Part shown: positions 45,301 through 56,729 of the stretch, in pieces
Numbering within the stretch: the stretch's first letter is position 1
How the letters are laid out: each line of letters begins with the position of its first letter
Assembly: GCF_900964775.1 (NCBI RefSeq)
Contig: NC_041815.1
Coordinates: 13,171,443-13,235,442 of the forward strand
Reading direction: 5' to 3'
Length of the DNA: 64,000 nucleotides
From: Scleropages formosus
Lineage: Eukaryota; Chordata; Actinopteri; Osteoglossiformes; Osteoglossidae
Program-made: the position numbers and the translations under genes
The notes under the pieces: generated by a model
What the model was told of the DNA's origin: nothing
The model's input: the letters and a program-made list of their open reading frames with translations, nothing else
Database searches by the model: none

Positions 45301-45850
45301 CAAAAAATCCAGTGTGATTTACAGTATTAGGCTTATATAATGAGTTATGTAATATTTACCCATTTTTACAGCTAGGTATTTCTACAACATAGAAATAATA
45401 ATCTGCCCAAAAAGCTGTTCTGGTAATTTTAAATCTATTACAAATAGATATTTCACACATATCATGTTTGTAACTGATGTCTTCACCCAGCCCAAACAAT
45501 TCATAAGCCAATTTGCATGTTTTGTACAACATCATTGTAAGCAACACAATTATTTCAGTTGTATTAATTTCCTCTAATGTAGGAAGTCATATTTATATCA
45601 TGCAAATAAATACAGACCACACATAGAAGTTGTCAAGTATGTAAAAATAGCCATGTAATGTGAGACATTTGGCACAAGATGGAGCCGAAACACTGATTTT
45701 AAAAACCATGATTTTAAAATCCTTACCATCCTCAAATGAATAATGGCAGCTTGGATGAAATTGGAAAATCTTTGATTCTTGCTCTCTCTTAAACATTGTC
45801 TACATTATACTACACTTTTGATGTTTTATTTTAATTATCTGTACATGTAC

Positions 45851-46255
45851 TCCCGGGTCCTATAATCTTCTGGGACCTGAAGGGGGACACCTATATTGAC
45901 TCCTTCATGAGAAAGGCCCAGCAGCGGATGTTCTTCCTTCACCAACTGAAGAAGTTCAACCTGCCACCGGACCTGCTGGTCTTGTTCTACTCAGCTGTCA
46001 CTGAGTCTGTCCTGTACACTGCTATAACTGTCTGGTTTGACTTGGTTACCAAATTGGACAGAATTAGGCTGCAAAGGACGGTCAATACAGCTGAGAGGAT
46101 TGTTGTTGCACCCCTGCCTTTCCTTACATCTCCTGTCACTAGAATGTATCCCATCACTTTTATAATTTACTTGTTTTTTTTTGTATTTATTCTTTTTACT
46201 CTGTAAATATGCTCTTTATTTATTCAGTGTCTGTGTCAGCTGCTTGTCTTGTCTA
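45851..46255 (+). mobile_element. CR1/L2-type LINE 3' fragment
   Basis: Translates to MRKAQQRMFFLHQLKKFNLP, then LLVLFYSAVTESVLYTAITV and LQRTVNTAERI. This is the C-terminal region that follows reverse transcriptase in CR1/L2/Rex1-like LINEs. The junction with unit sequence is at about 45850. 46256-46737 holds nothing I recognise. Confidence 0.8.
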
Positions 46256-46746
46256 TTGTTTGTGATACTGAAAGCACCAAGCACCCACACGGTCTTCTTT
46301 TATTAGTCTTTAAAATCATTTTGCAGTGAAACTAACAGTCTATTTGAGCTCATTGAAAAATAATGAACAGGTGTGCAGCAGGGACATTGCACAAAACAAA
46401 TATAATTTATCAGAACAGTCTATAATAACCTGAGCATGAGTCATAAGGGGCAAAAGCATTCATGTTGTACAATTTGTGTTTACTTTTTCATGTGTGTTGC
46501 AGTAACTGACTGAAATATGCAATTTTTCAATAAGGAAATCTGTGACAGTTGCCTCTTTGGGTCAGGGTTGGGGGTAGGGTTACAATCAAAACTGTTGGAT
46601 CAAAATTGAGTAATATGCTCTAACGCTTATCTCAAAAGGCTTCAAAAGGGAGAGAAAAAAGTGGTAGTGGAACCTGTTGGCAGAAGGCTTAGGCACTTGA
46701 ACTTAGTCTCTAATTATGGTCTAATTATCATGAATGCCACAACCTT

Positions 46747-46972
46747 GGGGGTGCGGTGGCGCGGTGGGTTGGGCCGCAGTCCTGCTGTCCGGTGGGTCTG
46801 GGGTTTGAGTCCCGCTTGGGGTACCTTGCGACGGACTGGCGTCCTGTCCTGGGTGTGTCCCCTCCCCCTCCGGCCTTACGCCCTGTGTTGCCGGGTAGGC
46901 TCTGGTTCCCTGTGACCCTGTATGGGACAAGCGGTTCTGAAAATGTGTGTGTGTGTGTGTGTGTGTGTGTGT
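46747..46972 (+). mobile_element. GC-rich SINE with target duplication
   Basis: Flanked by CACAACCTT at 46738-46746 and 46973-46981, and a long pure GT tail. Close to the family consensus, so probably young. Confidence 0.92.
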
Positions 46973-46985
46973 CACAACCTTGGGG

Positions 46986-48515
46986 AGATTACACCAGAGG
47001 TCCATACATGAGAAATACCTGCACCTCATTAAAACACACTGGAAAGGAACCTACAGTGGTTGTAGAATCTCATTCAGAAACCTTGTCTTCTTGCTTTCAT
47101 GGTCACATAGGCAGAGCAGGAAAGGGAAGTGGAGGCTCTAATTGACTCTGGAGCTGTAGGGAACTTCTTAGATATTGCTGGTGCTAGAACATGGGGAATA
47201 CCAGTAGCATCCATGTTGCTGAATCTGAATATCAGATCACTAGATAGGTAACCTATTGGGACTGGAGTTGTTGACACTGGGACAGTGCCTGTTACTCTCC
47301 AGGTTGTTTTGCTTCATACTGAAACATTTTGTTTCGAAATAATCCAAGTACAGTGGAACCTCGAAACTTGAACGCTTCTTAACTCAAACAATTTGGAACT
47401 CGAAGCAGTTGATTGAGAAAAAAATGTCTCAGAACTCGAACGAAATTTCGGAACTCAAAATGATGAACCTTTCAGGTTAAAACCTGTCGGACACGTGACT
47501 CGTCTTTTTTCCAGTAAAACAAACCGTGCGAATGACTCGGTATGAATCAGTCTTGCCTGAAAACTCGCTGAGTGAACATATCTCTGATCGTGAAAGCAAT
47601 CAGCCAAAAAGGAAAATAGTGAGAGCCACGATAGAGGCTAAAAAAGGAAATAATTGAAAAACACGATAGAGATGCTCGCGTGGTTGATCTGGCTGCACAG
47701 TATGGAATGCATGTAATAAAATGTATTTCATTTTATTTTATTTCATGTATTTATGGGTTTTACACTTTTTATTTATGGTTTTAGCAACAGGTATGTATGT
47801 ATATAGATTTAAATAGGCAATCATTTGGGGGTCTGGAAAGGATTAATCCAGTTCACATTATTTCTTATGGGAAAAATTGATTCAGAACTCAAACTTTTCA
47901 GAACTCGAACGCCCTTCTGGAACAAATTAAGTTTGAGTTCCGAGATTCCACTGTATCCCTATAATCCTATAATACTAGACCTTCCCTGGCTCTTAGCTCA
48001 CAATCCTGTATTGTCATGGAGCACAGGTGAATTGTGTCCCTGGGAAAACAATGTTTTCATAAATGTTTTAGGGTTTTGTGTGACGCCACTTCAACTGAAA
48101 GCACACATGCAAGAACCCAATTGGAGATTCCCGCTTAGTATCATGACTTGTTGCGGATTTTCAGTAAGATGCAAGTATCAGAACTTCCCCCGTATTGGTC
48201 TTAGGATTGTGACATTGACTTGTTGCCTGGTACCACACCCTCTAGGGGAAGAGTGTATCCACTCTCCCAACTGGAACAAGAAGCCACAGAGAGTTTTGTT
48301 ACTGAAGCTTTAACCTCTGGTCTTATTCAGCCTTCTACTTTCCCTGTGTCAGCCATTTTATTTTCTGTCGAAAAGGAAGATTGTGGCCTTTGGCCATATA
48401 AATTTCCATAATGGTGGAAACAGTTTCATGGTGCAATCATCTTCATTAAGATGGACTTCCAGACTGCCTATAATCTAATTAGATAAGGGGATGAGTGGAA
48501 GATCACATCTTCCCC
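46986..48515 (+). mobile_element. Ty3/Gypsy fossil fragment (protease to RT)
   Basis: 47110-47345 reads like a Gypsy aspartic protease (EALIDSGAVGNFLD, with the D-S-G site). After the Tigger insertion it continues with DLPWLLAHNPVLSW, the linker PGTTPSRGRVYPLSQLEQEA and the start of reverse transcriptase (GLIQPSTFPVSA), ending near 48515 where a LINE begins. LTRs were not found. It is broken, with several breaks. The left limit is uncertain. Confidence 0.72.
47351..47953 (+). mobile_element. Tigger/pogo-like DNA transposon, internally deleted, 603 bp
   Basis: Inserted in the Gypsy fragment at a TA dinucleotide, duplicated at 47349-47350 and 47954-47955. Imperfect terminal inverted repeats begin CAGTGGAACCTCGAAACTTG at the left and CAGTGGAATCTCGGAACTCA at the right (complement), and extend inward for some 60 bases. 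The reading KRKIVRATIEAKK, EIIEKHDRDARVVDLAAQYG near 47600-47710 is the helix-turn-helix start of a Tigger transposase. The DDE domain is missing, so it could move only in trans. Confidence 0.87.
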
Positions 48516-50605
48516 TTCTTTCAACACACAGGGGGGCACGGTGGCGTGGTGGTGCAGTGGGTTGGACTGGGTCCTGCTCTCCAGTGGGTCTGGGGTTCAA
48601 GTCCTACTGGGGGTGCCTTGCAACGGACTGGTGTCCCGTCCTGGGTGTGTCCCCTCCCTCTCCAGCCTTACGCCCTGTGTTGCCGGGTAGGTTCCGGTTC
48701 CCCGCGACCCTGAATGGGACAAGCGGTTCAGAAAGTGTGTGTGTGTGTGTGTGTGTGTATGTTCAACACCTCCATTGTGGAAGAAGCCAGGCACAGCTGT
48801 GGCTAGACGCTTTTTCGTACCTGTCATGGAAGCAACCCAAGAACCCGCTGGTAGACACCGGAGGTGAGAGAAGTCATCAAGCTGAAGAAGGAGGCCTTTA
48901 GGGCCTGGTTGGCTCTGGGGACTCCTGACTCAACAGATAGGCACCGGCAGACAAAAAAGGCTGCAACGGCTGCAGTTGCAGAAGCAAAATCCAGAGCATG
49001 GAAGGAGTTTGGAGAAAACATGGAAAATGAATATCGGTCGGCCTCAGAGAGGTTCCAGAGAACCATCCGGCGGTTCAGGAGGGGTCGGAGGAGCTTCGCT
49101 CAAGCTGTGTTCAGGAAAAGTGGAGAAAGTGACCTCAAATGAGCACTTTGAGGAACTCCAAACCTGAGAAATATGCCTCCCATACAGCTTCTGGGGTATC
49201 ACAGTCCAATTCCTTGATGGAAGTCATTGAGGTAGTTGGAAAGCTCCATAGTGGCACTGCACCGGCGGTGGATGAGATTTGCCTGGAATTGCTTAAGGGC
49301 CTGGATTTTGTAGGGCTGCCATGGCTGATACGCCTCTACAATATTGCATGGACCTTGGGGACAGTGCCTTTGGATTGGCAAACTGGGGTGGTGGTCCCTA
49401 TCTTTAAGAAAGGGGACCAGAGAGTGTGTTCCAACTATCGGAGTATCACACTTCTCAGCCTCCAAGGGAGAGTCTATGCCAGGGTGCTGGAAAGGAGGCT
49501 CCTGCCGATAGCTGAACCTCAGATTGAAGAGGAACAATCCAGATTCCGTCCAGGCTATGGAACAGTGGACCAGCTTTTTACCCTTTCACAGATCATTGAA
49601 GGGGCATGGGAATTTGCTAATCCAGTGTACATGTGTTTTGTGGACTTGAAAAAAGCCTATGACCGTGTTCCCCAAGAAATTCTGTGGGAGGTGCTTAGGA
49701 AATATGGGGTGCCGGGGCCACTACTGCAAGCCATTCGGTCTCTGTACACATGGAGTGAGAGCTATGTCCGCGTACTTGGAATTAAGTCAAGCCCGTTCAG
49801 TGTGGGTATTGGAGTCTGCCAAGGTTGTGCCTTGTCCTCACTCCTGTTTGTGGTTTTCACAGACAGGATATCAAGGCAAGGCACAGTCAAGGTCAGGAGG
49901 ACATTCTATGTGGGAGCTGGAAAGTGATATCTCTGCTTTTTGCGAATGATGATGTCCTTTTGGCACCGTCACATGGTTGCCTCCAACACGCACTGGAACG
50001 GTTTGCAGCTGAGTGTGAAGCAATTAGTATGAGGATCAGCACCTCCAAGTCTGAGTCCATGGTTCTCTCACGGAAAAGGATGGCATGCCTCCTGTAGGTA
50101 AGGGGAGAGAATTTGCCCCAGGTGAAGGAGTTTAAGTATCTTTGGGTGTTGTTCATGAGTGAGGGGAACAGGGAATGTGAGATTGGCTGTAGACTGGGAG
50201 CAGCGGCAGCAGTAATGAGGTTGCTGTACTGGACTGTAGTGATGAAGGGGGAGCTGAGCTGTAAGGCAAAGCTCTGTATTTACCTGTTGGTCTACATCCC
50301 TTCCCTCACCTATGGTCATGAACTCTGGGTAATGACTGAAAGAATAAGTTTGCAAATACAAGCGGCTGAATTGAGTCTTTTCTGCAGGGTGTTGGGACTC
50401 ACTCTCCGTGACAACTGGGATGAGGCCCCGAAGTTGGCCCAGGACCTGCTGGAGGGATTATATCTCCCGGTTGGCCAGGGAATGGCTGGGCTGAGCTGGA
50501 GGAAGTTGCGGGGGACAGGGGCAGCTGGGCCTCTCAGATCTCCCTATTGCCACCGCAACACTAGAAAGACAAGTGGGCAAGAAAATGGATGGATGGATGA
50601 ATGGA
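48515..50605 (+). mobile_element. APE-type LINE, 5'-truncated, RT ORF degraded
   Basis: Begins in the linker between endonuclease and reverse transcriptase (FNTSIVEEARHSCG) and is split near its start by a SINE. A long open stretch at 49139-49927 covers the RT fingers and palm (GVVVPIFKKGDQRVCSNYRS, FVDLKKAYDRVP). The reading frame changes several times, and a stop interrupts the part after the catalytic box. The catalytic FADD reads FAND near 49945, so the enzyme is inactive apart from its breaks. It ends in GATGGATGGATG repeats. Confidence 0.88.
48531..48760 (+). mobile_element. GC-rich SINE inside LINE
   Basis: Flanked by TCAACAC at 48521-48527 and 48763-48769. The head has a duplicated GGTGGCGTGGTGGTGCAGTG segment. 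The GT tail is about 30 bases. Confidence 0.88.
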
Positions 50606-51269
50606 TAAAATAAGTAGCTGAAAATAAAAGACATTTTCTCCACTAACTCTTCTTTAATGTTGACCGTTGAGAGTGTCATCTTCCAAACATACAGAGTTTT
50701 TGTCTTGTTATTGATTGACATGTATGGAGCAAGTCCTACATTCCTATTTTATTTTGGTGTGTTTTACTGACATGAACTAGCTAGGATTACAATCACTGGT
50801 GACATTTGTTCCATAACAAAAATGAATTGAAGAAAATGAAGGAAAAAGTGAAGAAAATACAATGAAAAGATGTAAACTGGGGAATATTTGTACCTTTGGA
50901 AATTTGCCACTTTACTGGTTGTGACAAGAAACAGCAATGTAGTATAGTCTCTCTAGAATTAATCTCTACACAACACTTACGACCCAGTTGAAAGCCATAA
51001 AGTTACTCAACACTGACCACACTTACAGCTGAGCGAAAAGATTCACCTGCTCTGTGTTTCTGTAAATATTGTTTTGGTTTCCTGTGTAAATTTTAAGTGT
51101 TTTATTTATTGTTATTTCTTCATTGGTCTTGTATATACTGCCTCTGTATGTATTGCCTAGTTCGCGTTTATAACTTTTACAGTCCCCCACAGGACTTGCC
51201 AGCAACAAATTCATTGTGCCATGTACTCCTGTGCTACAAACATATTACAATGTGCTTGGCTTGACCTGA
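50606..51269. other. Unit 5 tail and LINE-flank sequence, no gene seen
   Basis: 50625-51075 is colinear with unit 4 at 34250-34735 (ATTCCTATTTTATTTTGGT shared). 51080-51269 is AT-rich and resembles a LINE 3' untranslated end, not assigned with confidence. Confidence 0.6.
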
Positions 51270-53911
51270 AAGTTTTTCAGATTCAGTGTTGCAAGCCACA
51301 TACAACTGTTCTACCAGCCCAGGGAGTTCTCAGCTGTGCTCATGGCTGCAGTTTACATCCCATCCCAAAGGAACACACACAGCACTCTGAAGGAACTGTA
51401 CCACGTCATCACTAAGTATGAGAACAAGCACTCAGATGGACTGTTCATTATCTCTGGGGACTTTAACCAAGTCGATTTCAGGAACATGTACCCCAAGTAC
51501 CATCAGCACATCTCCTGTCCCACCAGAGGCTCAAAGACCCTTGACCACTGCTACACTTCACACAAAGGTGCGTACTGCTCCCTGCTGCATCCACACCTCG
51601 GGCAGTCAGACCACGCTTCAATTCTGTTGCTCACGGTCTACAAGCAGAAACTGAAGCGAGAGGAGCCTGTGACGTGCAGTGTGCAGCCCTGGACACCAGA
51701 AGTGGAGGAAAGGCTCCAGGACTGCTTTGACTCCGTGGACTGGGACATGTTCAGAAACTCATCCTCCAATCTGGACGAGTATGCCACAGTGGTCACGGAC
51801 TTCATCGGGTACTCTGTAAATGTCTGCATACCACATAAAACAGTCTGCTCATTCCCCAACCAAAAAACCGTGGATAACCACCGAAATCCAAAATAAGATC
51901 CACGTGCAAACTTATGCGTTTCAGTCCGGAGACAGGGACGCGTACAAGAAGAGCAAGTATGAGCTCCGTAAAGCCATCGCCAGTGCGAAATGGGGATATG
52001 GCAGGAAAGTGGAATCACAGTTTTACTACACTCAAGATGCACATAGACTGTGGCAGGGAATCCAAGCATTAACAGATTATAAACCACAGAGGCAGTCATT
52101 GACATTTGCCGCTGCGTCTCTCCCTGACGAACTGAACGCGTTTTATGGCCGCTTCGAGTTCGAGAACTAAGACCCCCCGGTGCAAATTCCCACAGTGCTA
52201 CATGATAACGCCAGTCTCACTGTCTATGTGGCACAGGTGAGAAAAACTTTTAGCCGTGTCAACATCCGCAAAGCTGCTGGTCTGGATGGAATTTCAGTTT
52301 TAAAAACATGCAGTGAGCAACTGGCTGCTGTCTTCATGGACATATTTAACACCTCCTTAAAAAGCTCAACTGTACCCACCTGTTTCAAAAACACCACCAT
52401 TATCCCCATTCCTAAGAAAAACAAAGTGAGCTGCCTGAATGCCTATCGCCCAGTGGCACTGACCCCCATTGCAATGAAATGCTTTGAAAGGCTGGTGCTA
52501 GAACACATTAAGGACACCATCCTAGACACTCTGGACCTACTGTAGTTTGCCTACCGCCACAACAGATCCATTGAAGATGCAATATTGCACACAATTCACA
52601 CCGTTCTGTCTCACCTGGATAATAAAAACTGCTATGCAAGGCTATTATCTGTAGACTATAGCTCAGCATTTAACACTGTCATCCCAACCAAGCTGATCCA
52701 GAAATTACTAGGGCTGGGACTGAGTGCCACACTGTGCAACTGGATCCTGGATTAACTTGCCAACAGACCCCAGCGTGTGCGGACTGGCAGTAATACCTCC
52801 TCCCCACTGATCCTCAACACTGGCACTCCACAGGGAAGCATCCTGAGCCCAGTGCTGTACTCCTTGTTCACATATGACTGTACGGCCAGTCACAGCTCCA
52901 ACACCATCATGAAGTTTGCTGACGATACCACCATTGTGGGTCTGATCACCAACAACGATGAGACGGCCTACAGAGAGGAGGTGAGGCTCTTGGCAGAGTG
53001 CTGCCAGGACAACAACCTGTCTCTCAATGTCAGTAAAACTAAGGAGCTGGTGATTGACTACAGGAAATAGGAGACGGCTCATGCACCCATATACATAGCA
53101 GGGGACATTGTAGAGAGGGTCAACAGCTTCAAATTCCTAGGGTTCACCCTCACTGCCAAACTCACATGGACTGAGCACACAGCATCAACCATCAAAAGGC
53201 TCATCAATGCCTCCACTTCATCAGGCGTCTTAAGAAAGCCAGGATGTCCACTACAGTCTTCACCACTTTCTACAGGTGTGCTGTAGAGTCCGTCCTCACA
53301 GGATGTATTACATCCTGGGGTGACAGCTGCTCCATACAGGACAAGAAAGCCCTATAGAGGGTGGTCATAACAGCTGAGGAAATCATTGACACACAGTTAT
53401 TAGCAGTCTAGGACACCTACACTACATGCCGCCTCAGAAAGACAATGCGCATATGAGAGATCATAGTCACCCCGCACAGGCACTTTTCTCTTCCCTGCCA
53501 TCTGCAAAAAGGCTTAGGTCTATTCGAACCCGCACTGCTAGGTACAGGAACAGTTTTTACCCCACTGCTGTAAGAATACACAGCACTAACTGATGTGCTA
53601 CCTTTAGTAACTAGAGTTGGACTGCTCCACCCAAGAACATTGGTAAATTACACTGTGACTTTAAGCATTCTCATTCTCATTCTCTTGTTCTGAGTTCTCT
53701 GGCTATCAACTGGTACTATTGTTACTACTGTTACCATTATTTATTGCCATTGCTGTTGCACTATTCACTGTCATTGTCATTGTTTTGTTTGTGCAGTATT
53801 TCTATTGTCTCTGTCTTTGTCCATAGTCTGTGGAGAAGCATTCAGGAAGAATTTAATGATACATGTACATGGTTCTTGTATCTATGACAGTAAACTTGAA
53901 ACTTGAACTTG
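51270..53911 (+). mobile_element. CR1/L2 (Rex1-like) LINE, 5'-truncated
   Basis: 51336-51896 gives the end of an APE endonuclease (FIISGDFNQVDF and later LGQSDHASILLL, holding the GDFN and SDH boxes). Then comes a linker (AYKKSKYELRKAIASAKWGY) and reverse transcriptase ([20 protein letters not shown] with [37 protein letters not shown], catalytic FADD near 52920). Frameshifts and stops break the ORF (for example TAG after LDTLDLL and TAA near 52755). The tail ends in repeats of AACTTGAA. The N-terminal endonuclease half is missing. Clade call is from motif resemblance only. Confidence 0.85.
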
Positions 53912-54332
53912 ACACTTCATCTCATTTGGAAAGCATGAATGTGAGACTATACTGTATAATTAAGCCATTGAGGAGTGCTGTCCCTTGATGGTTTCAGTGG
54001 ATGCACTGCCCCCCAACACCCACTGACATGGGAAGAAAGATAAAAGCAGATCTGTCTGTCAGTGGCTTCACACTGCTTCATGATCAAGTCAGTCACTGCC
54101 AGGCAAGCGTGTATCTTTCCAATAAAATATCCACAGTTTTGGTCAGTTTTGCACTTAAAAGTCCCCTTAAATAAAAAAGAGATGAACATATTCAGCTATT
54201 ACTTCATGCTGCGCAAGAAGTTATTTTGAATTAATGTACCATGTGTGTTATTCTGCATGCATATCTTTTCAAATGTGGATGTATGTTTTAGGTTGATTTG
54301 TGAAGGATTTCACTTTTCAAAGTTTTTTGACA
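53912..54332. other. Upstream region of the plus-strand OR, no gene seen
   Basis: AT-rich sequence between the LINE tail and the OR start. It may hold the OR promoter and untranslated first exon. I could not place either. Confidence 0.5.
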
Positions 54333-55298
54333 ATGAACCAGTCCTCTATGAATGCTATATTGATATTTACTGCATATGGACCTCCTAGTGCAGTCAACAC
54401 TTTTTTTTTCATTTTAACCTTTTTGGTCTACCTTATCACAATTTTGGCTAATCTTTTTCTTGCACTTGTCATCATTATGGAACCAAGCCTTCAGAAGCCC
54501 ATGTATGTTTTTATGCTTCACTTGGCAATAAATGGAGTAATTGGAAGCACAAGCGTTTGTCCAAAAATTATGGATCTTTTAATCTCGAGCACAAAAGAGA
54601 GCTCCTATGAAGGCTGTCTTGGGCAGGTGTTTTTTATTAATTTCTATGCATCTAGTGCATATGCAATTTTAACTGCAATGGCCTATGACAGGTATGTTTC
54701 TATCTGTAAACCCCTACAGTATCACACCATCATGACTTCTGGCAAAGTGAAACAGCTAGTTTTTGTGATTTATTTCTTTCCCATAACTGCTTTGTCCACT
54801 CAAGTGTACCTCACTTCAAAGCTCCCTTTGTGCAAGAACAATATTAACAAGCTGTTTTGTGATAATTTAGCAATTGTTAACCTGTCTTGTGTTAAAAGTA
54901 ACCTGGGAAATATTTTTGGTATATTCATAATTATTTTTCTTGTCGTTCTTCCATTAATCCTGGTTGTGATCTCCTACATCAAAATACTTGCTGTGTGCTT
55001 GAAAACCTCAAAAGATGCACAAAAGAAAGCCTTAAGCACATGCACACCCCACTTAATCACATTTGTTAACTTCTCCATTGCATCACTTTTTTCTGTCATC
55101 TATAATCGATTCAATGATTATATTCCAAGCCATGTTAATTTTTTTATGTCTTTACATTTCATCCTACTACCCCCACTTTTGCATCCTTTAATATATGGGA
55201 TCAGGACCCTTGAAATTAGGAAGTGTATTGCAAAAATACTTAGGAAAAGAGTATTTACTGATTCATTACCAATTGTTCTTGTGAATAGCAGGTCTTAG
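54333..55298 (+). CDS. Olfactory receptor, intact, 321 aa, different subfamily
   Basis: Single-exon OR on the strand opposite to the array genes, and only distantly related to them. The start chosen is the ATG at 54333, giving MNQSS with an N-glycosylation site at N2; the frame is open upstream but offers no earlier ATG. Marks: A-N at 39-40 in TM1, KPMYVF 55-60, C95 at TM3, canonical MAYDRYVSIC 116-125, C176 in the second extracellular loop, SY 214-215, KALSTCTPH 232-240, PLIYGIRT 285-292. The length is usual. The broken copy at 59868-60945 is its tandem paralogue. Ligand unknown. Confidence 0.95.
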   Translation: MNQSSMNAILIFTAYGPPSAVNTFFFILTFLVYLITILANLFLALVIIMEPSLQKPMYVFMLHLAINGVIGSTSVCPKIMDLLISSTKESSYEGCLGQVFFINFYASSAYAILTAMAYDRYVSICKPLQYHTIMTSGKVKQLVFVIYFFPITALSTQVYLTSKLPLCKNNINKLFCDNLAIVNLSCVKSNLGNIFGIFIIIFLVVLPLILVVISYIKILAVCLKTSKDAQKKALSTCTPHLITFVNFSIASLFSVIYNRFNDYIPSHVNFFMSLHFILLPPLLHPLIYGIRTLEIRKCIAKILRKRVFTDSLPIVLVNSRS

Positions 55299-56329
55299 AT
55301 CACACCTACAAAGTGTTTTGATAAGTGATGAGATGAGAGAATCAGAATTTGTTAATTCCAGGATATAGTATCATTATTATATTTGGACTTTTTATTTCCA
55401 TCCAGAGGGAGATTTTTTGCTTCTTTTTGCAGCTACTGTAGGTGTCTTCCAGGAATCACATAGTGTGAATCAGAGGCAGATATGGCCAGAATGCAATCAT
55501 TATGAATATGATCACAGATTAGTTTCAAAGGATTTAAGTGTTTTACTTTCCAGGATTTATTTTGCACGCATAAACTGTATGAGTGAAAGAAAGTGCTCAG
55601 GTTAGAACATTAAACATGCCATGTAGTGTGCTTTGTTTGCATTTTGTCTTTCACTTTAGCACCACATAACCAACTTGTATTTTTCTGAAATTTTCATGTT
55701 GAACATCAAAGTTAATTAAGAGAAATATCGGAGTATTTTGTTCAAAAATACAGATATGTACTGTGTATGAGCATTTTTATGAATTACTCAGGTCATAATA
55801 TTATATTGGTGGATTTACTGAAGCAAAGTCTGTAAATGCTGTGAATTATAGTTTTGTGCATTTTTTTATTTGGTGCATAATGGTCTGATGCAAAAACAGT
55901 AAGGAAATTGCCACAAACAAAGAAATTAATTAATTATTTGTGCCCACAATAGTTTTATATGTTTATGGACTCAAGAAACCCAAACAATACGTTTAAGATA
56001 TTTTAATCACTGAAGACCTTAGAATAATTTTTATCTAGAAAACAGAATTAGTTTTCTTTTTCTCTCAATTTGACTAATTATCAAAGGTCACCTGAAAATC
56101 TGTGAGAAGTTCTATTAGTTTGATCTGAGCTTTGAAACGACTGCAGTTTGAATTTTAAGCTTTGACCTTGAACCATCATTTTAGGTGAGTGGAATAAATG
56201 TATTTGACCTATTAAAAATAAGTTTAATTTACTGGTATCTTCTTTCCTGCTTCATTTCTTCTTCACACTGAGTGGCACTATCGATTGTAAATATTAACAC
56301 CAAAACCTATGATAATTAAGGACACGTGG
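55299..56329. other. Non-coding, no gene seen
   Basis: AT-rich, no recognisable repeat family or coding region. It presumably contains the 3' end of the OR transcript. Confidence 0.55.
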
Positions 56330-56580
56330 TTTTCATTCACTTATTTATACAGCAGAGCAATGAAGACACTCATTTACACAAACACACACTATGAGCCATT
56401 CAGATTCCACAGTTCACCTGAAACACATATTTGTGTTGTGGGAGGAAACCTATGCAAACATATGGAGAACAGGCAAAGTCCACACAGGCAGGATTCCAAA
56501 TTCAAACTCAAATACAAACACTATGCCTCAGTGAAGCATCAGCATTCCCTGCTGTGCCACTGTGCTATGAACATGCCTGG
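56330..56580 (-). mobile_element. Old, degraded SINE resembling third tRNA-SINE family
   Basis: Retains TTGTGGGAGGAAACC, GTCCACACAGGCAGG and CTGTGCCACTGTGCTAT in the order seen at 5299-5586, with many substitutions. 56581-56720 has no feature. Confidence 0.5.
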
Positions 56581-56729
56581 TCCTCCTGTTATTAATGAGA
56601 AACATTGCAAACCGAATTTCTCTGGTGAAAATCCATTTCATTTAAATAAAAGGAAAATTTGAAAACCCTTTCTTCTCAGCATCCCCAAATATGTCTCCTG
56701 TGAAATTCACAAAATATGAAATTCATTTG

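Larger units (their letters stand above)
42122..51080 (-). repeat. Tandem OR unit 5, decayed, no receptor
   Basis: 42122-45850 follows the head and middle of the unit at reduced identity, without the Tc1 scrap and without the shared SINE of 3805. 50606-51080 matches 34240-34735 of unit 4. Between them lie LINE, Gypsy, Tigger and SINE insertions. The part that would carry an OR is absent, and a LINE begins soon after the match ends. 42780-43570 and 43788-44217 hold no gene. Confidence 0.78.

Noticed and set aside
47825-48313. Possible host gene of 162 codons
   Set aside because: It spans a Tigger end and Gypsy linker sequence; the recognisable part belongs to the Gypsy fossil.
54300-54332. 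Eleven-residue extension of the plus-strand OR
   Set aside because: It would start at GTG; the ATG at 54333 gives the usual OR N-terminus with a glycosylation site.
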